Assembly: GCA_903881265.1 (NCBI GenBank)
Contig: CAIRSV010000086.1
Span: 1-15,507 of the forward strand
Source: an uncultured Bacteroidota bacterium
GTDB lineage: Bacteria; Bacteroidota; Bacteroidia; Chitinophagales; Chitinophagaceae
Reading direction: 5' to 3'
Length of the DNA: 15,507 bases
Shown piece after piece: positions 1 to 7,274 of this stretch. The position numbers were made by a program, and so were the translations under genes. Numbering within the stretch: position 1 is the first letter of the stretch; the number at the start of each line of letters is the position of its first letter. A model generated the notes under the pieces. That model did no database searches and had not been told where the DNA came from. It was given only the letters and a program-made list of their open reading frames with translations.

Positions 1-1310
1 GCCTCTTCATACGTTTTGGCGATCACAACATTGCCTTCTGCATCATACCAAGCCGGTATGCGATGTCCCCAACGCAATTGACGACTGATACACCAATCCT
101 TAATATTCTCCATCCAATGACGGTAGGTATTCTTAAACTTAGGCGGATAGAATTTAATTTCATCATTCATTACCACGTCCAACGCGGGCTTGGCCATACT
201 TTCCATATTGCACCACCATTGCATACTTAATCGTGGTTCGATGACAACATCGGTGCGTTCGCTAAATCCAACTTGGTTTTTATACTCTTCAATTTTTTCA
301 ATATGACCAGCAGCTTGCAGGTCTTCGATAATTTTTTTTCGAACATCAAAACGGTCTTCGCCAATATATAATTGAGCCGCTTCGCTCATGGTGCCGTCTT
401 CGTTTAAGGTATCGATGACAGGCAATTTATGTTTCAGTCCGAGATTATAATCATTGATATCGTGCGCAGGCGTCACTTTCAGACAACCTGTTCCGAATTC
501 AATATCGATATAGTCGTCGGCGATAATAGGAATCTCACGATTGATCAAGGGCACAAAACACGTTTTACCAACTAGATGTGTATATCGCTCATCATCAGGG
601 TGTACACAAATGGCAGCATCTCCCAATATAGTTTCTGGGCGCACGGTAGCCACAGTGATGTAGTTGGAAGTTGATTGACCTGGATTAGTAGAAGGTTCAA
701 AGAAATAACGAACATACACAAGTTTACTATTGACTTCTTTATGGTTTACTTCTTCATCACTCAATGCTGTTTTTGCCTTAGGATCCCAATTAATCATCTT
801 CACACCTCGGTAGATATGCCCTTTCTTATGCAAGTCGATAAACACATCGATGACGGCATTGTAATAATCCTCATCCATCGTGAAGGCTGTACGATTCCAA
901 TCGAGAGCGCAACCCAACTTCTTCAATTGCTGCAGAATGATACCGCCATATTTTTCTTTCCATTCCCAAGCGTATTTCAAAAACTCTTCACGGCTAAGGC
1001 TGTTCTTATCGATACCTTGCTCGCGCAACATAGCTACCACCTTAGCTTCTGTGGCAATAGACGCATGATCGGTACCTGGCACCCAACAAGTATTATAGCC
1101 TTTCAATTTGGCATAACGCAGCAAGACATCCTGCACTGAATTATTAAGTGCATGACCCATATGCAATACACCGGTAACATTCGGCGGCGGTATGACAATT
1201 GTATACGCTGGTTTTTCGTTCGGTACTGAATGGAAATAACCCTTGTTAACCCAATGTTCGTACCACTTGTTTTCGACTTCCTGAGGAATATAATTTTTAG
1301 ACAATGCCAT
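1..1310 (-). CDS. valS: Valyl-tRNA synthetase, N-terminal part (runs off left edge)
   Basis: Charges tRNA-Val with valine in the cytoplasm; class I aminoacyl-tRNA synthetase. I read it from the reverse strand: an open frame of 436 codons from the ATG at 1310, with no stop before the window edge. Visible landmarks are the HIGH-type ATP-binding motif HMGH at residues 50-53 within PPPNVTGVLHMGHA, the GTDHASIATE stretch near 79-88, TVRPET at 222-227 and GTGCLKVTPAHD at 273-284 in the CP1 editing domain, and the ISRQLRWGHRIPAWY block at 408-422. The KMSKS loop and anticodon-binding domain would lie beyond the left edge. Family members are about 870-950 residues, so roughly half is present. The start is supported by a -7 box ending only seven bases upstream and by the usual short lead into the HIGH motif. 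Identification is secure. Confidence 0.97.
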   Translation of the reverse strand, partial: MALSKNYIPQEVENKWYEHWVNKGYFHSVPNEKPAYTIVIPPPNVTGVLHMGHALNNSVQDVLLRYAKLKGYNTCWVPGTDHASIATEAKVVAMLREQGIDKNSLSREEFLKYAWEWKEKYGGIILQQLKKLGCALDWNRTAFTMDEDYYNAVIDVFIDLHKKGHIYRGVKMINWDPKAKTALSDEEVNHKEVNSKLVYVRYFFEPSTNPGQSTSNYITVATVRPETILGDAAICVHPDDERYTHLVGKTCFVPLINREIPIIADDYIDIEFGTGCLKVTPAHDINDYNLGLKHKLPVIDTLNEDGTMSEAAQLYIGEDRFDVRKKIIEDLQAAGHIEKIEEYKNQVGFSERTDVVIEPRLSMQWWCNMESMAKPALDVVMNDEIKFYPPKFKNTYRHWMENIKDWCISRQLRWGHRIPAWYDAEGNVVIAKTYEE

Positions 1311-1316
1311 AGGCTG

Positions 1317-1325
1317 GCAAAGATA
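1317..1325 (-). promoter_or_regulatory. Bacteroidota -7 box (TATCTTTGC) for valS
   Basis: On the minus strand TATCTTTGC matches the Bacteroidota -7 consensus TAnnTTTG. Only seven bases separate its TTTG from the valS ATG. A -33 TTG occurs upstream but with 29 bases between, longer than usual. The expected transcription start falls at or within a few bases of the ATG, so the mRNA may be leaderless or nearly so. Confidence 0.5.
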
Positions 1326-1435
1326 GGAGTTAGATAAGAGATAAGAGAGTAGTGCAATGAGATTTTTTATAGGACCCATCACACCACGATTCAATCATCA
1401 AACACCGAAAAGCAATATTGGTCACCTGTAAAAAT

Positions 1436-2623
1436 CTACTTGATGACACCAAGCTCTTTACCAACCTTTGTAAAAGCAGCAATGGCTGCATCTAACTCTT
1501 CGCGGCTATGACCGGCACTAATCTGCACTCGTATACGGGCATTGCCTTTGGCTACAACCGGGAAGAAAAAACCGACCACATAAATGCCTTCTTCAAGCAT
1601 ACGAGCAGCCATCTTTTGCGCCAATACCGCATCGTACAACATAATAGGCACAATAGGATGAATACCAGGTTTGATGTCAAAACCAGCCGCGGTGATTTGT
1701 TCTCTAAAATATGTTGTATTCACTTCAAGTTTATCTCTAAGTTCGGTTGTCTCGCTCAACATATCCAATACTGCGATAGAGGCTCCTACAATACTTGGCG
1801 CCAATGTATTGGAAAATAAATACGGGCGACTTTTCTGACGGAGCATATCAATAATTTCCTTTCGGCCAGAGGTGAATCCGCCATTAGCACCCCCTAAGGC
1901 TTTACCCAAGGTGCCTGTAATGATATCTACTTTATCAATCACACCACAATGTTCGTGGGTGCCTCGACCGGTTTTGCCCATAAAACCACTTGAGTGACAT
2001 TCATCTGTCATTACAATGGCATCGTATTTTTCAGCAAGCGCACATATCTTATCAAGCTGAGCAACGGTTCCGTCCATGCTAAAGACTGAATCGGTGGCAA
2101 TCATCCGACTGCGACAATGTTGTGTAGCAATCAGTTTCTCTTCCAATTCGGCCATATCATTATGTTTATAACGATGACGTTCGGCTTTACAAAGTCGCAC
2201 GCCGTCAATGATAGAGGCATGATTTAATTCGTCAGAAATAATCGCATCCTGTTCGTTGAGCAGGGGTTCAAACAAGCCACCGTTGGCATCAAACGCCGCG
2301 CAATAAAGGATGGTATCTTCAGTGCCCAAAAATTTCGAAAGCTTTGCTTCCAATTCTTTATGTATATCCTGTGTGCCACAAATAAAACGCACGCTGCTTA
2401 ATCCATAACCTCGCTCCTTGATGGCATGATGTGATGCCTCAATAACGTTAGGATGTGATGAAAGTCCCAAATAATTATTCGCACAAAAGTTCAACACAGG
2501 CTTGCCATTGGCGATGATATGCGAACCTTGTTCAGATGAAATAATACGTTCTTGTTTGAACAATCCGGCTGCCTTGATTTCGGCCACTTCGGCACCTATA
2601 CGATCGACTAATTTCTGATTCAT
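1436..2623 (-). CDS. kbl: 2-amino-3-ketobutyrate CoA ligase (glycine C-acetyltransferase)
   Basis: PLP-dependent enzyme of the alpha-oxoamine synthase family. It cleaves 2-amino-3-ketobutyrate with CoA to glycine and acetyl-CoA, the second step of threonine degradation after threonine dehydrogenase. The 395-residue length equals the usual Kbl length. Visible features are the N-terminal FCANNYLGLSSHP block (residues 46-58), SVRFICGTQDIHKELE (77-92), the cofactor-binding TDECHSSGFMG (206-216) with D207 and H210, and the Schiff-base lysine K241 in GTLGKALGGANGG. Biotin- and ALA-synthase relatives share the fold, but the N-terminal sequence and the HSSGF-TGRGTHEH region are typical of Kbl. No threonine dehydrogenase gene lies nearby in the window, so the partner must be encoded elsewhere. 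It is probably its own transcription unit, with a -7-like box just upstream. Confidence 0.93.
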   Translation of the reverse strand: MNQKLVDRIGAEVAEIKAAGLFKQERIISSEQGSHIIANGKPVLNFCANNYLGLSSHPNVIEASHHAIKERGYGLSSVRFICGTQDIHKELEAKLSKFLGTEDTILYCAAFDANGGLFEPLLNEQDAIISDELNHASIIDGVRLCKAERHRYKHNDMAELEEKLIATQHCRSRMIATDSVFSMDGTVAQLDKICALAEKYDAIVMTDECHSSGFMGKTGRGTHEHCGVIDKVDIITGTLGKALGGANGGFTSGRKEIIDMLRQKSRPYLFSNTLAPSIVGASIAVLDMLSETTELRDKLEVNTTYFREQITAAGFDIKPGIHPIVPIMLYDAVLAQKMAARMLEEGIYVVGFFFPVVAKGNARIRVQISAGHSREELDAAIAAFTKVGKELGVIK

Positions 2624-2641
2624 TTTTTTAGATTAAGGCTG

Positions 2642-2649
2642 CGAAGATA
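2642..2649 (-). promoter_or_regulatory. Candidate -7 box (TATCTTCG) for kbl
   Basis: Minus-strand TATCTTCG fits TAnnTTYG and lies 18 bases before the kbl ATG, giving a leader of roughly 10-15 bases. No clear TTG is seen at the -33 position. Confidence 0.4.
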
Positions 2650-2737
2650 AAGGAAAAAAGAATGATAGGGACTGGTTGTACGTTATGAACCTTCCATCAA
2701 TTGACATAACTTTTTGAAGACGTATTTGTCTGTCTTG

Positions 2738-3742
2738 CTACTGGTATTGTTGTACTATTTTTTCTGCGGCGATTTTCATCTCGTCGGCAAGTGTTTGCGG
2801 TTTCAATACTTTGACATACGATCCGAAACTTTGCAGGAGTGCTTTAAATTCATAATTGATCACTAACTCCACAGAAATAGAAAATTCATTTTTTGTTTCC
2901 TTGACCACCTTTTGTGAATGATGCAGTGGTTGTGACTTCAGATAACTAGCCTGTTTCGGATCGAGCTGAAGCACTATTTTTTCTGGTTTTGAATCGGGTA
3001 ATGAGATACCGATGGCGGCCCTGAAATAATTTTCTTTATCCACTTCCTGTTCCCTGAAGGTCTGATTCATTTTAATCACATCGCTCATACGATCGAATGC
3101 GAATGTCAGAAACTTCGATTCTTTGGTCGGATGAATGTCGTTTGCAATGAGGTACATTCGACCATTATATTCTTTAATAAAATAAGGATGTACCGTATGC
3201 TTCCTTGGTTCTAATTTATTGAAAGGCTGATAATGAATGCGCAATACATGTTTGCCGTGAATGGCTTCCACAATATCATTCATAAACTCAATACCCTGAT
3301 AACGTTTCGGTCGATCGAGTAATAAAATAGAACCGCCACTCGCTTTTTCACGACTTTGTTTCACCGATGACGCAATTTTGGTAATGGCATCTTCAAACAG
3401 CTTAATCGCGGGAATATTTTTGAATTGCTCAAGTATGCCGATAGCGATTTCTAATCCTTGCAGATCTTCTTCCGATACGGGAATGTTGCTGATCGAATAG
3501 GTAGGATCGGTATAGACATACCCTTTCTTATACTGATCATATTCAATCGGTGCATTAAAGCCAAGAGATTCATCATAGCGCATGGCGTAAATATCTTTCT
3601 GAATACTCGCCACCGAAATCGACGTGCCCATTTTTTCACTTACATAGTCTACAATCTCAGCAAGCGAAGGCGCTGGTTTTTGGCGAATTGTCATACGACT
3701 GTCAATTAATCGATAACGGGTTAACGCATTCTTGTTTCTCAT
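2738..3742 (-). CDS. WYL-domain transcriptional regulator
   Basis: Probable DNA-binding regulator of the helix-turn-helix plus WYL class. The N-terminal 80 residues look like a winged helix: RYRLIDSRM, then SLAEIVDYVSEKMG, then SVASIQKDIYAMR as the recognition-helix region, then a beta wing ending GYVYTD. The WYL domain spans about residues 150-225, with HPYFIKEYNGRMYLIA at 185-200 and FDRMSD at 216-221. The name-giving W-Y-L triplet is M-Y-L here, a common variation. Residues 245-330 form the C-terminal extension (WCX) usual in this family. WYL domains often sense a ligand, in some cases nucleic acid, and such regulators often control nearby genes, but nothing here fixes the target. The gene is divergent from 3809-4486 with 66 bases between, so that gene is one candidate target. 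No clear -7 box was found upstream. Confidence 0.85.
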   Translation of the reverse strand: MRNKNALTRYRLIDSRMTIRQKPAPSLAEIVDYVSEKMGTSISVASIQKDIYAMRYDESLGFNAPIEYDQYKKGYVYTDPTYSISNIPVSEEDLQGLEIAIGILEQFKNIPAIKLFEDAITKIASSVKQSREKASGGSILLLDRPKRYQGIEFMNDIVEAIHGKHVLRIHYQPFNKLEPRKHTVHPYFIKEYNGRMYLIANDIHPTKESKFLTFAFDRMSDVIKMNQTFREQEVDKENYFRAAIGISLPDSKPEKIVLQLDPKQASYLKSQPLHHSQKVVKETKNEFSISVELVINYEFKALLQSFGSYVKVLKPQTLADEMKIAAEKIVQQYQ

Positions 3743-3808
3743 TGTGTAAAATTCAGTTTTGTTCGTTTATAAATCGAGTCGTTCAATAATTCCTTTATAC
3801 CCTAATGT

Positions 3809-4486
3809 ATGCAAAAAAATCGAACTTGTGAATATACATCAAAGCTACGTAAACTCATTACGCAGTTAGAGTCAAATCTTTGTGACCAGTTAAATACACT
3901 ACACATGAAGAATACTTTTGTACAAACCGATTTTAAGATTCAGGCCTTTGAAATGAAACGCGTTATTTTTGACGATAGCGATTTAGTGAGCATGGATGTG
4001 CGTTGTCGCATCGGCGATGAACTGATGAACACCACGCTCTTATTCACCTTCAGCAGGTTCAACGACTTGCTGCGATTTAGTGGCGAAAGCGGCGAGAAGC
4101 TGCAATTGATGGTGAGTGATAAATTATTACGCAATGAAGAACGGCCACATATCATCGAAGCGTCATTAATTTTCACAGCCTGCAGCATCAGTCTTTCTTA
4201 TTTGATTGCCGATGATGCCACTTGCTTCAGCGCAGAAGAAATCATGCCGATTTCATTTTTACAACAAGCCAAAAACTTACGCGTCAATATCAAAGATTTT
4301 AATGACGTGCATATTGACAGTAAGATACAACTCAATCAGGCCTTGCAGGAAATTGCCATGATGTATCGATATTACCTTGGCCTGAAGGAATTAAATCTAA
4401 ATGAAACCTCAGCAAGGGAAAAATCAGGTCTATTAAATGATAAATTATTCAAAGTCGCATATCACGCTGCCGTGAGCTTAAAGTAA
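3809..4486 (+). CDS. Hypothetical protein, 225 residues
   Basis: I do not recognise the family. The protein has no signal peptide or convincing membrane segment. It is rich in charged residues and leucine and looks soluble and mixed alpha/beta. A hydrophobic stretch around residues 120-133 (SLIFTACSISLSYL) is probably a buried core strand or helix. The C-terminal third (from about residue 170) looks helical. The start is uncertain: an in-frame ATG at 3905 (residue 33) opens MKNTFVQTDFKIQ, and a near-consensus AATCTTTG lies upstream of it, so the real protein may be 193 residues. It sits between a divergent WYL regulator and the Moco operon, 47 bases before moeA, and could be cotranscribed with moeA or be the regulator's target. 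Codon use resembles that of its neighbours, and the long clean frame supports a real gene. Confidence 0.7.
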   Translation: MQKNRTCEYTSKLRKLITQLESNLCDQLNTLHMKNTFVQTDFKIQAFEMKRVIFDDSDLVSMDVRCRIGDELMNTTLLFTFSRFNDLLRFSGESGEKLQLMVSDKLLRNEERPHIIEASLIFTACSISLSYLIADDATCFSAEEIMPISFLQQAKNLRVNIKDFNDVHIDSKIQLNQALQEIAMMYRYYLGLKELNLNETSAREKSGLLNDKLFKVAYHAAVSLK

Positions 4487-4533
4487 GCGCCTCTTTTCCC
4501 TTCAGGAACTTATTTCTTTTGTAATATTGATGC

Positions 4534-5724
4534 ATGATTTCTGTCGACGAAGCAAAACAATACATTCAGCAATATACCCAAACAGGCCCCACTGTTGTTG
4601 TTGATTTATATGAGGCCTGCGGATACGCGATTGCGAAGGATGTATTTTCACCTGTTGATTTTCCTTCGTTCAGGCAATCCGCTATGGATGGCTATGCGTT
4701 TCGATTAGATGATGTTGATGGCGATGCTGTATTCGTTGTTGAACGAGAAATACAAGCCGGCACTATCGATGAAATATCAAGTATAAAAAAAGGTGAAGCT
4801 ATCCGAATTTTCACCGGCGCAAAGGTACCCGACGACGCCGATACGATAGTAATACAAGAACATGTCGAAATCAATGGAAATAACATTCGTCTCACGAATA
4901 TTGAACTAACAAAGGGAAGTAATATCAGACCCGTGGCATCACAAACACGACAAGGTGATTGTATCCTAAAAAAAGGAACGTTGATCACACCGGGCGCAGC
5001 GGGACTTTTGGCAAGCGTCGGCATTTCTGACATTGACGTCGTTGCCAAACCAAGATGCACGATTCTCAATACAGGAAGAGAATTAGTGAAGCCGGGAAAT
5101 GATTTACAACAAGGGCAGATTTATGAAAGTAACTCGTATGCCTTAGTCGCTGCATTAAAAAAACTTCAGTTGGATGTTTGTGAAATTATGTGGGTCGATG
5201 ATGATGAACAACAAACAATAGCAGCCATACAAACAGCCTTAGAAAAAACCGACGTGTTATTGATAACCGGCGGCGTTTCAGTAGGCGATTATGATTTTGT
5301 TGAATCGGCCTTAGCAAAAAACGGTGTTGCAAAAATTTTCCATAAGGTGAAACAAAAACCGGGCAACCCTTTATATTTTGGAACAAAAGAAAACAGCATC
5401 ATCTTTGGCCTGCCTGGAAATCCAGGTTCTGTGCTTACCTGCTTTTATGAATATGTGGTGCCTTGCCTGCAATTGAAAATGGGTATTGCCAAACACGGCT
5501 TACTGACATTGCAACTGCCGCTTTCACACGATATCAGCAAGAAGGCAGGACTGACTCATTTTCTGAAAGGCACCATAACATCCACAGGCGTTGCAGTACT
5601 CAATCATCAAGAATCATATAAGATGAATGCATTTGCCGACGCTGATTGTCTGATTGTTGTGGACGAACAGATGACCAATATGCAACAGGGCGACCTCGTC
5701 AACGTTCACATTCTTGCATTCTAA
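4534..5724 (+). CDS. moeA: Molybdopterin molybdenumtransferase MoeA
   Basis: Inserts molybdate into adenylylated molybdopterin to form active Moco in the cytoplasm. The 396-residue length is close to the usual 390-410. Family signatures are clear: FRQSAMDGYA at 46-55, TGAKVPDDADTIVIQEH at 94-110, the MoCF-domain TGGVSVGDYDFV at 245-256, and GLPGNPGS at 292-299, followed by the C-terminal beta domain (about 325-396). It is the first gene of the Moco operon. The next gene begins five bases after its stop. The ATG at 4534 opens the standard MISVDEA start. A TAATATTG sequence (4522-4529), one base off the -7 consensus TAnnTTTG, ends only four bases before it, so the transcript may have almost no leader. 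No Moco riboswitch-like leader fits in the 47-base gap. Confidence 0.95.
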   Translation: MISVDEAKQYIQQYTQTGPTVVVDLYEACGYAIAKDVFSPVDFPSFRQSAMDGYAFRLDDVDGDAVFVVEREIQAGTIDEISSIKKGEAIRIFTGAKVPDDADTIVIQEHVEINGNNIRLTNIELTKGSNIRPVASQTRQGDCILKKGTLITPGAAGLLASVGISDIDVVAKPRCTILNTGRELVKPGNDLQQGQIYESNSYALVAALKKLQLDVCEIMWVDDDEQQTIAAIQTALEKTDVLLITGGVSVGDYDFVESALAKNGVAKIFHKVKQKPGNPLYFGTKENSIIFGLPGNPGSVLTCFYEYVVPCLQLKMGIAKHGLLTLQLPLSHDISKKAGLTHFLKGTITSTGVAVLNHQESYKMNAFADADCLIVVDEQMTNMQQGDLVNVHILAF

Positions 5725-5729
5725 TACCT

Positions 5730-6464
5730 ATGTCAGAACATATCCTCCTTCTATCGCTTTTTATTTTTTTGGTGGCTGGCCTTTACGCATCCGTAGGGCA
5801 TGGCGGTGCGAGTGGCTATCTAGCATTGATGACCCTCTTGAGTATGCCTATTGCGACTATTAAACCAGTGGCGTTGATGCTCAATATAGCCGTGTCATTG
5901 ATTGCATTTATTCAATTTTACAGAAGCGGTTTTTTCAATAAAAAATTATTTATCCCGTTGGCCATCGCTTCTGTTCCGGCTGCGTATGCTGGTGGACTGC
6001 TATCAATAGATCCTCATCTTTATAAACAACTACTAGGCGGCTTATTATTTATCAGTGCTGTTCGACTTGCGATACCCTTAAAAAAAGAAGTCCTAGTGGT
6101 ACAGCACTTTAATATCGTTCTTGTAGTCATGATTGGCGCGAGCATCGGATTTTTGTCGGGCATGATAGGTATTGGCGGTGGTATTATCTTATCGCCCTTG
6201 CTGATTTTAGTACGGTATTCAGATGTCAAAACAACTTCTGGTATCAGCGCCTTGTTTATTTTCGTCAATTCAATTGCTGGTCTATTAGGTCAAATGAATC
6301 AAGGGATTGAATTCTCATCCTCGATGTCTGTGATGATCGCAGTTGCCATTGCAGGTGGCTTGATTGGATCTTATATCGGCGCTAGACAATTGAATATTTC
6401 TATGTTAAAAAAAGTACTAGCCGTTGTGTTATTCATTGCCTCATTAAAATTGATATTCGTATGA
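5730..6464 (+). CDS. TSUP (TauE/SafE) family membrane transporter
   Basis: Predicted integral inner-membrane protein of 244 residues. The family includes exporters of sulfite, sulfoacetate and related anions. Hydrophobic segments cover most of the chain in two halves. Each half opens with a glycine-rich motif: VGHGGASGYLAL near residues 19-30 and MIGIGGGIILSPLL in the second half, the internal duplication typical of TSUP proteins. I chose the ATG at 5730. The frame stays open upstream to 5646, but that part lies inside moeA and encodes Cys/Arg-rich residues unlike a transporter N-terminus. MSEHILLLSLFIFL fits a first membrane helix, and the gene then starts five bases after the moeA stop. Its stop overlaps the mobA start (ATGA, 6461-6464), implying translational coupling. 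Its placement suggests transport of an anion linked to Moco metabolism, such as sulfite or a molybdate-like oxyanion, but the substrate is inference. Confidence 0.87.
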   Translation: MSEHILLLSLFIFLVAGLYASVGHGGASGYLALMTLLSMPIATIKPVALMLNIAVSLIAFIQFYRSGFFNKKLFIPLAIASVPAAYAGGLLSIDPHLYKQLLGGLLFISAVRLAIPLKKEVLVVQHFNIVLVVMIGASIGFLSGMIGIGGGIILSPLLILVRYSDVKTTSGISALFIFVNSIAGLLGQMNQGIEFSSSMSVMIAVAIAGGLIGSYIGARQLNISMLKKVLAVVLFIASLKLIFV

Positions 6465-7024
6465 GTCTAAACGCCTACATATTGGCCGGTGGTAAAAGTT
6501 CCCGCATGGGCACAGACAAAGGACTTATGCTATTCAATGAGAAACCACTTATACAATATGTCATTGATGCTGTTCAACAAGTGGCAACGAATATCTTTAT
6601 TGTCACAAGTAACGAAGCGTATGCGCACTTTGGATTTCCGTTAATCAGCGATGTAAAAAAAGGACTTGGACCGGCCGGCGCTATCGATACCATTCTGTTT
6701 CATTCACTTGCAGATACCAATCTAATCATTGCCTGCGATATGCCTTTCATCGACGCAGATTCAATCCAATATCTCATTCGTCAACATCAAGATAAACCTA
6801 TTACTGTTCCTTTCTACAATCAATATCCCGAGGCGTTATTTGCACTCTATGATACCTGCATCTATGACATGTGGCATCAACTCGTTCAAAAGGGTAACCT
6901 GAAATTGAGTGATTTACTTTCATCCTTTGAAACTACTTTTGTGAACGGAAACAGAATGACTGAATCCAACAGAAATCTGTTCAAGAATATGAATACAACA
7001 GATGATCTGCTCGACACGCAATAA
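6461..7024 (+). CDS. mobA: Molybdenum cofactor guanylyltransferase MobA
   Basis: Transfers GMP from GTP to Moco, giving the MGD form used by DMSO-reductase-family enzymes such as nitrate reductases. The 187-residue length is normal. The nucleotide-binding LAGGKSSRMGTDKG is at residues 8-21, a GPAGAI element at 70-75 matches the family GPLAGI loop, and ACDMPF at 91-96 carries the metal-binding aspartate D93. The ATG overlaps the stop of the transporter gene by four bases. Its presence predicts that the host makes at least one MGD-containing enzyme, not found in this window. A CTP-using relative (MocA) is possible but less likely given the sequence and position. Confidence 0.9.
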   Translation: MSLNAYILAGGKSSRMGTDKGLMLFNEKPLIQYVIDAVQQVATNIFIVTSNEAYAHFGFPLISDVKKGLGPAGAIDTILFHSLADTNLIIACDMPFIDADSIQYLIRQHQDKPITVPFYNQYPEALFALYDTCIYDMWHQLVQKGNLKLSDLLSSFETTFVNGNRMTESNRNLFKNMNTTDDLLDTQ

Positions 7025-7030
7025 ACTTAT

Positions 7031-7264
7031 ATGGACATTCAAATCTTACTCTTCGGATCCCTTGTTGATGTGTTCGGCAAAAAACAACTACAACTTGCGC
7101 AGGTCAATGACACAGACACACTGCGGTTAGCATTAAGTGCAAGGTATCCATCGATCAGAGATGCGAAATTTGTCATTTCAGTTGACAAAAAAATTACTGT
7201 TGAAAACACTGCCATAGATACAACTTCTGAAATAGCTTTGCTCCCTCCGTTTTCGGGAGGTTAA
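7031..7264 (+). CDS. moaD: Molybdopterin synthase sulfur carrier subunit MoaD
   Basis: Small ubiquitin-like sulfur carrier of 77 residues. It ends in PPFSGG, whose terminal Gly-Gly is adenylated by MoeB, converted to a thiocarboxylate and used by MoaE to build the dithiolene of molybdopterin. The N-terminal IQILLFGSLVDVFG fits the first beta hairpin of the fold. It starts six bases after mobA, and moeB follows ten bases after its stop. Length, Gly-Gly end and neighbours agree, so the call is secure despite the small size. Relatives such as ThiS also end in GG, but the adjacent moaE and moeB favour MoaD. Confidence 0.93.
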   Translation: MDIQILLFGSLVDVFGKKQLQLAQVNDTDTLRLALSARYPSIRDAKFVISVDKKITVENTAIDTTSEIALLPPFSGG

Positions 7265-7274
7265 ACATACAAAC

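Noticed and set aside
1321..1350. Short GATAAGA-like tandem repeats upstream of valS
   Set aside because: Only about two copies of a 7-base unit, too short to separate from chance in AT-rich promoter sequence.
675..1357. Plus-strand frame (675-1139) and minus-strand frame (1103-1357) at the left edge
   Set aside because: Both overlap valS in wrong frames. The continuous minus-strand frame from 1310 encodes unmistakable valyl-tRNA synthetase.
5646..5729. Upstream start for the TSUP transporter inside moeA
   Set aside because: The extra 28 residues are Cys/Arg-rich and lie wholly in moeA; the ATG at 5730 begins a proper membrane helix right after the moeA stop.
7240..7260. Hairpin CTCCC/GGGAG at the end of moaD as a possible attenuator
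   Set aside because: The stem is only 5 bp, there is no T run, and the bases encode the required PPFSGG tail of MoaD.
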